Source: Thalassotalea sp. 1_MG-2023 (GTDB lineage: Bacteria; Pseudomonadota; Gammaproteobacteria; Enterobacterales; Alteromonadaceae). Taken from it: DNA of 64,000 nt. The stretch's first letter is position 1; each line of letters starts with the position of its first letter. Location: NCBI RefSeq assembly GCF_030546745.1, contig NZ_JAUOPD010000013.1:54226-118225 (forward strand). Reading direction: 5' to 3'. Positions 36,128 through 44,929 of the stretch are shown here, one piece after another. Made by a program: the position numbers and the translations under genes. Below the pieces are notes generated by a model. That model was not told the origin of the DNA and searched no databases. It saw only the letters and a program-made list of their open reading frames with translations.

Positions 36128-38839
36128 TTACACTAAGCTTCTGAGCACATATTGAAGAATGCCGCCATGGCGAAAGTATTCAAATTCATTTGGCGTATCG
36201 ATACGAATATCAGCTTCAAAACTTAAACTATCCTGATCTTGCCTTAAAACGTTTACTTTCACTTGTTTTTGGCCTGCTTCAATCGCTTGAATTGAAAACT
36301 GTTCTGTACCATCTAAATGATAGGTATGTGCCCCTTCTTCTTGCTTAAATTGCAAAGGTAAAATCCCCATTCCAATGAGATTAGAACGATGAATTCGCTC
36401 ATACGATTCAGCAATAACCGCTTTAACGCCTAACAATAATGGTCCTTTAGCAGCCCAGTCACGTGAACTGCCTGTACCATATTCTTTGCCAGCTATAACT
36501 ATGGTGGGTATATCGTTAGCGATATATTGTTGTGCAGCCTCGAATACTGTCATTGATTCACCAGTAGGTTGCTTACGTGTAAAACCACCCTCAGTACCGG
36601 GGGCAAGCTGATTTCTCAATCGAACGTTAGCAAAAGTACCGCGCATCATAATTTCATGATTACCACGTCTAGAGCCGTAAGAGTTGAAGTCTTCTAGTTT
36701 TACGTTATTGTCACGTAAGTAGTCAGCTGCAGGAGTATTATTGCCAATAGAACCGGCTGGAGAGATGTGATCCGTGGTGACACTGTCCGATAGTTTTAGC
36801 AAACAACGTGCATTTTTAATCGCTTTAATTGGCTCAGGCTGTCTAGGCATATTTTCAAAAAAACTGGGTTTTTTTACATAGGTACTTTCTGGCCAATTAT
36901 AAATTTCAGCGTTAACTGTTTTTAAGTTATTCCAAATTTCTCCGCCATCATAAACCGAGCCATACTTTTCTGAAAACATCGACTTGTTAACGACACGAGT
37001 GATGACTTCTTGAATATCTTGTTGGCTTGGCCATAAGTCTTTCAAAAATACGGGTTTGCCAGTATTACTAATACCAAGAGGCTCTTTAGTAATATCTACT
37101 TTCATATTACCCGCTAATGCATACGCTACGACTAGTGGCGGTGATGCCAAGTAATTTGCTTTAATATCAGGATGTATTCTTCCTTCAAAATTACGGTTAC
37201 CTGATAGAACAGACGCTACCGTTAAGTCGCCTTCTTTGATGGCTTCTGAAATAGCTTTCGGCAATGGGCCAGAATTACCAATACACGTTGTACACCCATA
37301 GCCGACTAGGTTGAACCCCATAGTATCAAGAGCTTCAGATAAACCTGCTTTATTAAGGTATTCAGTGACAACTTGAGAACCAGGAGCAAAGCTTGTTTTA
37401 ACCCAAGGCTTAACGGTTAATCCTAATTCGTTGGCTTTTTGTGCTAAAAGTGCTGCTGCAACTAACACCGATGGATTTGAGGTGTTAGTACAACTAGTTA
37501 TAGCTGCGATTACTACTGCGCCTTCGTGTAAATCAATATTTTGCTCGTTGTGACTGTATGAAACGAATGTTTTTGTCCCAATATGTTCAACACCACCTTC
37601 ACTGTCAAAGCGTGCTTTTTGTCTATCGTCAGAAACAATAGTTAGTTCTTTTTGCTCTGAGAGCCAATCGTTAAATGCGACTTTGGCTTGATCCAAATCA
37701 ACTCGATCTTGAGGACGTTTTGGTCCAGCAATGGCAGGAACAATAGAGTGTAAATCTAACTGCAATGTTGCGTGATATTCAGCATGTTCTTGAGCTTCAC
37801 TCCCCCACATTCCCTGAGCTTTAGAGTACGCTTTAATAATGTCTATTTGCTGTTCACTTCGGCCCGTTAATGCAAGGTAATTTGTGGTTTGCTCATCAAT
37901 TGGAAACAAACCACATGTTGCACCATATTCAGGTGCCATATTGGCAAGTGTTGCACGATCGGCTACGGTTAAATGTTGTACACCAGTACCAAAAAATTCC
38001 ACATATTTACCAACAACACCAAAGGCACGTAACTGTTGTGTTAAGGCTAATACCAAATCGGTAGCTGTTGTTCCAGGAGGTAATTGACCTGTTAGTTCTA
38101 CACCCACAACTTCGGGTATAAGCATAGTAACCGGTTGACCTAACATGGCGGCTTCTGCTTCTATGCCACCTACGCCCCAACCAAGCACACCTAAGCCATT
38201 TATCATGGTTGTATGAGAGTCAGTACCAACTAACGTATCTGGGTAAAGTAGTGGTGTATCTTGCTGCTCTTCAACAAAAGTCACGCTCGCTAAATATTCC
38301 AAATTTATTTGGTGAACAATGCCTTTTCCTGGCGGTACTACTTTGAAGTTATTAAATGCGCTTTGTCCCCATTTTAAAAACTGATAGCGTTCTTTATTTC
38401 GCGCAACCTCAATTTCAGTGTTACGAGCAAATGAATCTGTATTACCGAATTCGTCGACCATTATTGAATGATCAATGACTAGATCGACTGGTTTGAGAGG
38501 GTTAATTTTATTAGGATCGCCGCCTAAAGCTAACATTGCATCGCGCATAGCCGCTAAATCGACGACGGCAGGCACGCCGGTGAAATCTTGTAATAGTACT
38601 CTGGAGGGAACAAATGCTATTTCAGTGTCAGCAAACGTTGTTGTATCCCACTTGGCTAAGGTTTGAATATCTTCTGGCTGAACATACTGCTTATCGCTGT
38701 GACGTAACAAGTTTTCTAATAAAATTTTGGCGGTAAGCGGCAACCGTTTAGTATCAAACGGTAATTTAGTTAGGTCGAAGTAATGATAATTTTTACCTCG
38801 CACTGTCAATGTCGATAAATGTTGATTCGGTGATGTCAT
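36128..38839 (-). CDS. acnA: Aconitate hydratase AcnA
   Basis: Aconitase interconverts citrate and isocitrate in the TCA cycle using a [4Fe-4S] cluster. The 903-residue length and domain order (catalytic domains 1-3, linker, swivel domain 4) fit the AcnA/IRP1 type. Cluster cysteines lie in VIAAITSCTNTSNPSVLVAA and VGYGCTTCIGNSGPLP. VGTDSHTTMINGLGVLGWGV and the swivel-domain motifs GSRRGNHEIMMRG and GKEYGTGSSRDWAAKG are present. A single-gene unit is likely, with flanking gaps of about 200 bp. AcnA-type enzymes are often the stress-resistant aconitase, which would suit its position among stress genes, though no shared promoter was seen. Confidence 0.97.
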   Translation of the reverse strand: MTSPNQHLSTLTVRGKNYHYFDLTKLPFDTKRLPLTAKILLENLLRHSDKQYVQPEDIQTLAKWDTTTFADTEIAFVPSRVLLQDFTGVPAVVDLAAMRDAMLALGGDPNKINPLKPVDLVIDHSIMVDEFGNTDSFARNTEIEVARNKERYQFLKWGQSAFNNFKVVPPGKGIVHQINLEYLASVTFVEEQQDTPLLYPDTLVGTDSHTTMINGLGVLGWGVGGIEAEAAMLGQPVTMLIPEVVGVELTGQLPPGTTATDLVLALTQQLRAFGVVGKYVEFFGTGVQHLTVADRATLANMAPEYGATCGLFPIDEQTTNYLALTGRSEQQIDIIKAYSKAQGMWGSEAQEHAEYHATLQLDLHSIVPAIAGPKRPQDRVDLDQAKVAFNDWLSEQKELTIVSDDRQKARFDSEGGVEHIGTKTFVSYSHNEQNIDLHEGAVVIAAITSCTNTSNPSVLVAAALLAQKANELGLTVKPWVKTSFAPGSQVVTEYLNKAGLSEALDTMGFNLVGYGCTTCIGNSGPLPKAISEAIKEGDLTVASVLSGNRNFEGRIHPDIKANYLASPPLVVAYALAGNMKVDITKEPLGISNTGKPVFLKDLWPSQQDIQEVITRVVNKSMFSEKYGSVYDGGEIWNNLKTVNAEIYNWPESTYVKKPSFFENMPRQPEPIKAIKNARCLLKLSDSVTTDHISPAGSIGNNTPAADYLRDNNVKLEDFNSYGSRRGNHEIMMRGTFANVRLRNQLAPGTEGGFTRKQPTGESMTVFEAAQQYIANDIPTIVIAGKEYGTGSSRDWAAKGPLLLGVKAVIAESYERIHRSNLIGMGILPLQFKQEEGAHTYHLDGTEQFSIQAIEAGQKQVKVNVLRQDQDSLSFEADIRIDTPNEFEYFRHGGILQYVLRSLV

Positions 38840-39042
38840 TTCCCTCTCCTTTTTGTCGTTAACAGCGCATTTTGCGAATTAATTACTGTGTATTATGTTT
38901 CTGTTCAAGCCTTTATTTTTTTACTACAGAATAGATAAAATAATAGTAGCTGTAGTCGGTGTTATTAGCCAAGTTTGAAGACTATTTCATGAATATTAAT
39001 AATGTTTATCAATCTCTTTGTTTTGGCTTTTATTCATAGGTT

Positions 39043-40005
39043 TTACATACTGTACTGGTTGCGTCCATTATTTTTAGCCATGTATAAATGTTTATCAGCT
39101 TCTTGCAAAAGCCAGCTTGGTTTTATTTCTTGAACATCAAGGTCACTAGGCAAGCAGCTACCAATTCCAATGCTAACAGTTAAAAAGTTAGTACTTTCAC
39201 TGGCGCTAGGTAAGGATAAGTCTGCTATTTTCTCAAGAATTAATTGAGCAACTTTTTCTGCGCCAAAGCTATCGGTGCCTGGAAGTAAAACGGCAAACTC
39301 TTCTCCGCCAAATCGAGCGGCAAAATCAGAATTTCGTCCGGTGACATTAGTTAATGCATCGGCAATGATTTTCAAACATCTATCGCCCTCTAAGTGGCCA
39401 TACTTGTCATTGAATAATTTAAAATGATCAACATCAATCATTAAAGCTGAAAGTGGCTGTTTGCTTCTTTTCATTCGGTGCCATTCAGTAAATAAAGTCG
39501 AATCTAATGCCATTCTGTTCGCTAAACCGGTTAAACCGTCGATACTCGAAGCTAATTCAAGTTTTCGTACGTTCTCCATTAATTTCATATAATTAGAAAC
39601 TTTAGCGGTCAGAATAAAAGGGTTAAACGGTTGAACCATGCAATCTAAGGCACCAAACTCTAAAGCAGTAAGCTGTTCATTTACCGAGTTTTTGTTGCTT
39701 ATGATGATAATAGGAATAAAACTTAGGAACGGACTAGAACGAATATTACGAAGAGATTTTATCCATAGTTCTTTATCATCATCAGCGTGCAAAATTATTA
39801 GGTCTATCCCTTTTTTCCTAACTGACTCATCTATTTCCTGCTGATAATCGACATTAATGACATGGTAAGTTTTGCCAAAGGTTACCGATAAATGTCGAAA
39901 TGATTGATTTACTCCTACAACGAGAATAGTTTGTTGTAAATCGTTTAAGTGCTCACCCAAAGGTGTTGTATCTGCGGCCTTTAATAAACTCGAGGTGTGT
40001 AGCAT
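39043..40005 (-). CDS. Diguanylate cyclase with a degenerate receiver domain
   Basis: The C-terminal GGEEF domain (about 155-320) makes cyclic di-GMP from two GTP. It has SSIDGLTGLANRMALDS, MIDVDHFKLFNDKYGHLEGD and the active-site loop RFGGEEFAVLLPG. An RxxD inhibitory site (RNSD) lies five residues before GGEEF, so product inhibition is expected. The N-terminal 130 residues fold like a receiver, but the acidic pocket is VVGVNQS. The expected phospho-Asp position is His in DLIILHADD, and the conserved Lys is Gln in CMVQPFNP. It is thus a pseudo-receiver, probably controlled by protein contact rather than phosphorylation. No membrane segments. Confidence 0.92.
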   Translation of the reverse strand: MLHTSSLLKAADTTPLGEHLNDLQQTILVVGVNQSFRHLSVTFGKTYHVINVDYQQEIDESVRKKGIDLIILHADDDKELWIKSLRNIRSSPFLSFIPIIIISNKNSVNEQLTALEFGALDCMVQPFNPFILTAKVSNYMKLMENVRKLELASSIDGLTGLANRMALDSTLFTEWHRMKRSKQPLSALMIDVDHFKLFNDKYGHLEGDRCLKIIADALTNVTGRNSDFAARFGGEEFAVLLPGTDSFGAEKVAQLILEKIADLSLPSASESTNFLTVSIGIGSCLPSDLDVQEIKPSWLLQEADKHLYMAKNNGRNQYSM

Positions 40006-40038
40006 CTTTTTATTCTCATCCTGTAAGAAAGTAAAGCG

Positions 40039-40200
40039 TTATCTTGAAGCCCTAGCGCTAGAATATCGTTGATTTTCATTTAAATTGTTAGGCTCGTTAC
40101 TACGAGTAAACCAGTTAAATTGACGAACAACAGGCCTATTTTTATTAGCAAATTTTTTAGTGCGTAAAAGTCTTGAAAGTTTAAAATTAAAACCTTTCAT
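40039..40200 (-). CDS. Possible small basic protein
   Basis: A 53-codon frame reads MKGFNFKLSRLLRTKKFANK and then NRPVVRQFNWFTRSNEPNN, followed by a tail rich in Asn, Ser and Arg. It is strongly basic with no membrane helix. AGGA lies about 11 nt before the ATG, longer than ideal. It follows the BON gene terminator (40238-40257), so any transcript would be read-through. I recognise no family; coding status is uncertain. Confidence 0.3.
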   Translation of the reverse strand: MKGFNFKLSRLLRTKKFANKNRPVVRQFNWFTRSNEPNNLNENQRYSSARASR

Positions 40201-40231
40201 GTAGATTATGATCCTATCTTCAAAAACTGAG

Positions 40232-40257
40232 AAAAAACCGCGCCTAATTTGGCGCGG
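40232..40257 (-). terminator. Intrinsic terminator of the BON-domain gene
   Basis: On the minus strand CCGCGCC / GGCGCGG forms a perfect 7-bp GC stem with a 6-nt loop, followed by six T residues. It lies 39 bp after the stop of the BON gene. Confidence 0.88.
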
Positions 40258-40295
40258 AGGAACGTAAAAAGTAATGAATTACTGGTTACTAAGTC

Positions 40296-40838
40296 TTATG
40301 ATTTAAGTTTATCAACAACATTTGTTACATCATCAGTATTCTTAGCAATTGCAACAGCAAGATCTCGTTCTGAGTCTGACTCTACTTTACCTGACAGTGT
40401 TACTTCTCCGTTTTTAACTTCTACTTCAATATCTAATCCGCTTACTTGTGATTCAAACAATAATCTGGTTTTGACCACGGTTTCTATTTTAGAGTCTTTC
40501 AGACTTTGCATCATTTTAGTGTCTTTCTCTGACTTACTATCAATAACGGTTAGTTTGTTGTCTACTTTCTCAACACCTTCAAGCGAAGCTACAAGTTCTT
40601 CTGCTAACGCTTTATCGACAGAATTATTAACCTTACCCGTTAAAATAACTGTTCCGTTTTTTACATCAGTATTTATATCGAAAGAATTCAAATTCCCATT
40701 AAAAAGCAATGTTGATTCGGCTTTGCCATCAATCCATGCGTCTTTAGCGCCATCTTTCCAAGTGTTTTCTGCACTTACATTTAAAGAAGTGGTACTAATA
40801 ACGGCTGCAACAATAATTGAAATAGTTGATTTTTTCAT
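40296..40838 (-). CDS. Periplasmic BON-domain protein (OsmY-like)
   Basis: The 180-residue protein has a signal peptide (KKSTISIIVAAVISTTSLNVSA) and two BON domains, about 30-100 and 110-180. Each has the pattern helix, then FDINTDVKNGTVILTGKVNN or LDIEVEVKNGEVTLSGKVES, then a helix with a V..VDN/VVDK ending. BON proteins such as OsmY are periplasmic, bind phospholipid or membrane surfaces and are induced by osmotic or envelope stress. It is a single-gene unit with its own terminator. A good sigma-54-like promoter (TGGCACTAAAATAGCA) lies about 30 bp upstream of the start. Confidence 0.91.
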   Translation of the reverse strand: MKKSTISIIVAAVISTTSLNVSAENTWKDGAKDAWIDGKAESTLLFNGNLNSFDINTDVKNGTVILTGKVNNSVDKALAEELVASLEGVEKVDNKLTVIDSKSEKDTKMMQSLKDSKIETVVKTRLLFESQVSGLDIEVEVKNGEVTLSGKVESDSERDLAVAIAKNTDDVTNVVDKLKS

Positions 40839-40869
40839 AACTTTTCTCCTGTTAAGTCTATATCAATAT

Positions 40870-40885
40870 TGCTATTTTAGTGCCA
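40870..40885 (-). promoter_or_regulatory. Sigma-54-like promoter upstream of the BON gene
   Basis: On the minus strand: TGGCACTAAAATAGCA. The -24 element is the full TGGCAC and the -12 element is TAGCA, with exact GG-N10-GC spacing. The predicted leader is about 20 nt. Confidence 0.6.
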
Positions 40886-41081
40886 ATATTAACCTGTTGA
40901 AAAATAAAGACTTTAAATTGATTTTTTAGAATGAAAATAAGAATGGCGTGTAACTATTACGTAATACTCAGTAATAGTTACACGTGGAAATTAATAGAAT
41001 TAAATAACAAAAGAAAAGAAGAAATACACTTAGAAAACCGATGCGGTATTTCAATGATGATTTATAGTTGCCCTTAAAAAG

Positions 41082-41666
41082 CTAACTATCTTTTTTATGC
41101 GATGTTGAAACACTACCACCAGTAAGCGCTATTCTCATCGCTGTTTCAACACTTATATCCAGAGGCGTTAGTTGGCTTTTATCAATATACAAAGTATAGC
41201 CTCCTATTTGATAACTCAAAGGGATGTATACACCTAATTTATTATCGTTGTTAAATAGTTCTTTAGCGCTTTCGTGACTCGTAACAAAGCCAATTAAATG
41301 TATGCTGTCATTAATTTTTACAGATACAACGCTTTTCATTTTTTGTTGTTTGTTGATATTTATTAAATTCACAGCATCTTGTATTGCACCATAAATAGTT
41401 TTTACAACGGGGATCTTTTCTAATAACTCGCCGCCCAATCGAATAAATGATTTTACTATATAAGCGTTTACGGCTAAGCCAACGAATAATAGGATGATCA
41501 GACCCAAGAAAAGCCCTAAACCTGGATAATAAAATTCTTCTGGAATAAAGGGTGTCAAACTTGATTCAATAGCCGTTACAAGCCAAACGAGAAAGTAAAA
41601 GGTTAATGATATAGGGAGTAACGCTAAAAGCCCCTGCATAATTAATACGGTAATTTTTTTAAACAT
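41082..41666 (-). CDS. DUF502 family membrane protein
   Basis: The 194-residue protein has two long N-terminal transmembrane helices (VLIMQGLLALLPISLTFYFLV and GLGLFLGLIILLFVGLAVNA). The DUF502 hallmark GELLEKIPVVKTIYGAIQDA follows, then a soluble beta-rich C-terminal domain (VVSVKINDSIHLIGFVTSH, VYIPLSYQIGGYTLYIDKSQ). Family function is unknown; it is an inner-membrane protein widespread in Proteobacteria. It lies 104 bp downstream of the phosphatase gene on the same strand and may share its promoter. Confidence 0.9.
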   Translation of the reverse strand: MFKKITVLIMQGLLALLPISLTFYFLVWLVTAIESSLTPFIPEEFYYPGLGLFLGLIILLFVGLAVNAYIVKSFIRLGGELLEKIPVVKTIYGAIQDAVNLININKQQKMKSVVSVKINDSIHLIGFVTSHESAKELFNNDNKLGVYIPLSYQIGGYTLYIDKSQLTPLDISVETAMRIALTGGSVSTSHKKDS

Positions 41667-41770
41667 TAGTTTCCTTATTTACTACCTATGATTTTCATGT
41701 GTTTATTAGCGGTTATAAACGTTGTATAAATTTACATTTTCTTTATACAGCAACCGTTTAGCATTTATGG

Positions 41771-42490
41771 CTACGCGTTATTTATGTTTAGTACTCCAGA
41801 TTCATGGGCTTTTTTTAGTGCTTTAAGTTGATGACGGTTTAACCCTGCGGTTTTTCTAACACCTTGAATTGCTTCAAGTGCTTGTGTAATTGAGGAGTCT
41901 GTATTTTTACTTAATAAATAAGCAGCGACAATAAAAACCGAACGCCCACGACCTAAAGCGCAATGCACTACTACACTGTGTTGCTCAATGTGTTTATTAA
42001 TCCAATTAATTGCTTGTATTAATTGTTCATTAGTTGGGCTTTGATGATCTAATACTGGCAGGTTTAAATAATCTAGGTTTTCATCGTTGGCTGACCAATC
42101 TAACCCGTCAAATTCAGCCGTTACGTCTAATATTGCTCGTATGCCATTAGCTTTAAGTTCTATCATGTCAGAATGAAATAACCGACAAGCAAGAAATACA
42201 TTATTGTCTATTTTCTGTATCGCAGGCACAGAGTCATTCTTACGAGCCCACACATTGTATAATTGTGCTCCAAGTAAAAAAGGTATGAATAACCAACGAA
42301 TATAATAAGGAATAGAACCGTCTTCTTTTTTTCTGAAGATGCTTGGGCGTTTAAAAATATACGCAGTTGAAACTGCAGCTAATGAGAGACTGGTCCAATA
42401 CCATAACAGGCTATAAAAGTGATTTACACTGTAAAAACCAGCTAAAAATGTGAGGCAAGCGCCAGCAATGTAATAGTGAACAATCCTCAT
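41771..42490 (-). CDS. Membrane-anchored dual-specificity/tyrosine phosphatase
   Basis: The 239-residue protein has two or three N-terminal membrane helices (HYYIAGACLTFLAGFYSV, LLWYWTSLSLAAVSTAYIF, YIRWLFIPFLLGAQLYNVW). A cytoplasmic phosphatase domain follows with the CX5R loop VVVHCALGRGRS (Cys177, Arg183) and a probable general acid in LPVLDHQSP (Asp148). The HCxxGxxRS loop is that of dual-specificity or PTEN-like enzymes, which dephosphorylate Tyr/Ser/Thr or phosphoinositide-like head groups. The substrate is unknown. A sigma-54-like sequence at 42588-42603 may drive it together with the DUF502 gene downstream. Confidence 0.88.
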   Translation of the reverse strand: MRIVHYYIAGACLTFLAGFYSVNHFYSLLWYWTSLSLAAVSTAYIFKRPSIFRKKEDGSIPYYIRWLFIPFLLGAQLYNVWARKNDSVPAIQKIDNNVFLACRLFHSDMIELKANGIRAILDVTAEFDGLDWSANDENLDYLNLPVLDHQSPTNEQLIQAINWINKHIEQHSVVVHCALGRGRSVFIVAAYLLSKNTDSSITQALEAIQGVRKTAGLNRHQLKALKKAHESGVLNINNA

Positions 42491-42587
42491 ATATCCTCTT
42501 TATTTAATTTAAAACCGAAGCAGTCATCATAGATCAGGGCAGATTTTTAACCGTCAAACAGGTGCTAAAATATGTTAATTAGGGAAA

Positions 42588-42603
42588 AGCAATATTTACA
42601 CCA
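42588..42603 (-). promoter_or_regulatory. Sigma-54-like sequence upstream of the phosphatase gene
   Basis: On the minus strand: TGGTGTAAATATTGCT. The -12 element TTGCT and the spacing match; the -24 (TGGTGT) deviates from TGGCAC. The predicted leader is about 87 nt. Confidence 0.4.
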
Positions 42604-42808
42604 AATGGTAATGTTCATTTTATAAGCGTTACGAAATCTGTATATGCAATTGTTAAAATGTTGTTTGATCATTTCAAAATACGTGTAATGGCGAGCTTTT
42701 GCAAATGAGTAGGAATTATTTACATAGTAATTTATACAAAATAAATCCTGAGTCTTTTTTGTTGGTTTAACTTATTAATATTTAAAGATTTAGTTAAGTT
42801 TCTATTGC

Positions 42809-42824
42809 TGGCATATAGATTGCT
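42809..42824 (+). promoter_or_regulatory. Sigma-54-like promoter upstream of the hemerythrin gene
   Basis: TGGCATATAGATTGCT matches both elements (TGGCA and TTGCT) with exact GG-N10-GC spacing. It faces the hemerythrin gene at 43012, giving a leader near 175 nt. Confidence 0.6.
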
Positions 42825-43011
42825 CTTGTAACACGGTTAATGCGAATCTACTGCATTAGAAAGTGAGAAGGTGATGATGATATCAACATAAAGTACTATT
42901 TATTTGTACGCTGATAGTATTATTCATGTAAATTTTTGACGAATAATGAGTACGATACAACATGTGCTTTTAACTTAGTCTTTTAGTGTAAATTTGACCA
43001 ATGGAGTATGT

Positions 43012-43440
43012 ATGGAGATCTTCCAAGCTATTCGAAAAGATCACGAAAAACAGCGCGCTTTGATGGAAAGTCTGATTGAAACATCTGGTGATTCAGAGCA
43101 CCGTAAAAAAACGTTTGAAGAATTAAAGGAGCAACTGGATCAGCACGCAGTTGCAGAAGAGCGGTATTTTTATGCCCCCCTGATAAAGTCTGATAAAACT
43201 ATCGATGATGCTAGGCACGGCATTGCTGAGCATCATGAAATTGAAGAATTAGTTGATAAAATAGCAGAAACAGACATGAGCTCCCCTGCTTGGTTACAGA
43301 CCATGAAAACACTACAAGAGCGAGTGCTTCATCACTTAGACGAAGAAGAAAAAGATTTTTTTGAGCATGCAAATAAGGTATTAAATGATAACCAAAAGAA
43401 TGAGTTAGCAGATAAGTACCTTAAAGAAATGCAACAGTAG
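43012..43440 (+). CDS. Hemerythrin-like (HHE) cation-binding protein
   Basis: The 142-residue cytoplasmic protein begins MEIFQAIRKDHEKQRALMES and carries the spaced His/Glu ligands of a di-iron hemerythrin fold: IRKDHEKQ, LDQHAVAEERYFY, IAEHHEIEEL and VLHHLDEEEKDFF. Such HHE proteins bind O2, NO or iron and protect against oxidative or nitrosative stress. The ATG at 43012 is preceded by GGAG at 43003-43006; an upstream TTG at 42994 lacks a site. It is a single gene behind a sigma-54-like promoter, convergent with the YihY-type gene. Confidence 0.91.
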   Translation: MEIFQAIRKDHEKQRALMESLIETSGDSEHRKKTFEELKEQLDQHAVAEERYFYAPLIKSDKTIDDARHGIAEHHEIEELVDKIAETDMSSPAWLQTMKTLQERVLHHLDEEEKDFFEHANKVLNDNQKNELADKYLKEMQQ

Positions 43441-43530
43441 TAGTGTATTTGTCAGTTTATGATAATAAATACTGCTTATAAATCTTTTTGCCCTGTTTGA
43501 TGTTTATTTAAATTCGGCATAAGTGTTAGT

Positions 43531-43581
43531 GTGTAGATGTAGTGATCACGTTGTAAGATAAACGAAAGCGCGCATCTACAC
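43531..43581. terminator. Inverted repeat between convergent hemerythrin and YihY-type genes
   Basis: GTGTAGATG (43531-43539) and CATCTACAC (43573-43581) can form a 9-bp stem with a 33-nt loop. The long loop makes terminator function uncertain, although the position between convergent genes fits. Confidence 0.35.
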
Positions 43582-43604
43582 GCTTTATTTAGATTTTTCC
43601 TATT

Positions 43605-44555
43605 TTATTTATCTGAAAGGTTATTGTCCTCAGGGCCATTATTAGCCACGTATGCTCCTCTCTCACCTCGGGGTTTATCTTCTCCGGTAGTAGTGTCTTT
43701 AAGTGTTTGTAGTTCTGCTGCTGCATTTATCTCAGCACCGAGTAAAATAGTGTAAGTGGTAACATAAAACCACATTAACAGAATTATGACTCCTCCCATT
43801 GAGCCATATGTTTCGTTGTAGCCAGCGAATTTTGTAATATAAAGGTTAAAAAGGTAAGAACCTGCTAGCCAAAGCAAGGTAGCCATTAGCGCGCCAGGTG
43901 TAACCCAGCGCCATTTAGCTGAAGCTCGATGTGGTGCATATTTGTATAGGTTAGCGAGCGATAAATAAAATATTGTTAACAATAATGGCCATGTCATAAG
44001 GGTTAATATTTTTTGAATTGATTCATTTACATCACTAAATACTAATGGAATGCCGACTAACAGTACCAGCATCAGAAGCATAATTAATACAGTTGCTAGC
44101 GTCAGTAATACACGAGCTATTATCTTTTTAAAAAATGAACGGCTTTTATTCTCTTGGTAAGTGATATTGCAAGCTGTTATTAAGGCTACAGAGCCTTTAC
44201 CACCACTCCAAAGGGCCAATATAAAGCTAATCAAAAAACTCAGATTCAATGTACGATCATCTGTTGTCACTAAGCGCTCAACGTGTCCTTCTAAAATGGA
44301 TCTGCTTTGCTCAGGAATAACACCTACCAGCATATTGATATGCTGAGAGAGTGTGACTTGGTCAACAAAAAGGCCATACATCGATACGAGTGCTGCAAGA
44401 AGGGGAAATACTGCTAACAAAAAGTAAAAAGCAACTCCTGCAGCAATAAGGGGCATATTGTCTCGTTGCACTTTGCGGAAAACCCGCTTAGTTATATACC
44501 ACCAACTTTTAACTGAAAAACTTTGTGGATGTGTAACCGAGTGTTCTGATGTCAT
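43605..44555 (-). CDS. YihY/BrkB family inner-membrane protein
   Basis: The 316-residue protein has six hydrophobic segments and family landmarks: the amphipathic N-terminus WWYITKRVFRKVQRDNMPLI followed by AAGVAFYFLLAVFPLLAAL, LWSGGKGSVALITACNITYQ, YKYAPHRASAKWRWVTPGAL and GGVIILLMWFYVTTYTILLG. The charged tail (TTGEDKPRGERGAYVANNG) is cytoplasmic. YihY/BrkB proteins are probable transporters or membrane-organising proteins, formerly misnamed RNase BN. It may be co-transcribed with the entericidin-like gene upstream, though an inverted repeat separates them. Confidence 0.92.
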   Translation of the reverse strand: MTSEHSVTHPQSFSVKSWWYITKRVFRKVQRDNMPLIAAGVAFYFLLAVFPLLAALVSMYGLFVDQVTLSQHINMLVGVIPEQSRSILEGHVERLVTTDDRTLNLSFLISFILALWSGGKGSVALITACNITYQENKSRSFFKKIIARVLLTLATVLIMLLMLVLLVGIPLVFSDVNESIQKILTLMTWPLLLTIFYLSLANLYKYAPHRASAKWRWVTPGALMATLLWLAGSYLFNLYITKFAGYNETYGSMGGVIILLMWFYVTTYTILLGAEINAAAELQTLKDTTTGEDKPRGERGAYVANNGPEDNNLSDK

Positions 44556-44719
44556 ACAGGGGGCCTTGTTTTATTTAAACTCAAAACGTTTGAATATCGA
44601 ACCAGTATAAGTCTTTAATAAAAGCGCGCTTTTTGAACACATTTACTCGTTTGACGCGGACATGATTGGCGTTTTAGTAGAAAAAGCAAACACATATTAG
44701 GTGAAATGGTTTTGTTCGT

Positions 44720-44758
44720 GGGTTCGTAGAGTTTATAATTGATAACCTCTACGAACCC
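44720..44758. terminator. 12-bp perfect inverted repeat after the entericidin-like gene
   Basis: GGGTTCGTAGAG (44720-44731) and CTCTACGAACCC (44747-44758) form a perfect 12-bp stem with a 15-nt loop, 21 bp after the stop of the small lipoprotein gene on the minus strand. There is no strong T-tract, so it may act as an attenuator or RNA-stability hairpin rather than a full terminator. Confidence 0.55.
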
Positions 44759-44779
44759 TAATAATGTTGCTGAATAAGC

Positions 44780-44929
44780 CTAATTATCTGCCGCATCTTG
44801 AACGGCTTCACCAGCGGATTCTATATCTTTTCCAGCCCCTTCTATCGTTGCACATGCACTTACTGTAATTGCAAAGATAGTGAGTAGTAATATTGATTGT
44901 ATTTTTTTAAATATTTTATTTGGTTTCAT
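44780..44929 (-). CDS. Entericidin-like small lipoprotein
   Basis: The 49-residue gene encodes a lipoprotein signal peptide (SILLLTIFAITVSACATIEG; lipobox Cys at residue 26). The mature peptide GAGKDIESAGEAVQDAADN is typical of the entericidin EcnA/EcnB family. These tiny membrane lipoproteins have been linked to programmed lysis in stationary phase or to general envelope stress. GGATC lies before the ATG. No second ecn gene is adjacent, so an antidote/toxin pair as in E. coli is not present here. Confidence 0.88.
   Translation of the reverse strand: MKPNKIFKKIQSILLLTIFAITVSACATIEGAGKDIESAGEAVQDAADN

Larger units (their letters stand above)
42491..43011. other. Divergent regulatory region between the phosphatase and hemerythrin genes
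   Basis: About 521 AT-rich bases without a gene, holding two outward-facing sigma-54-like promoters (42588-42603 minus, 42809-42824 plus). The intervening 200 bp could hold activator sites. Confidence 0.5.
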
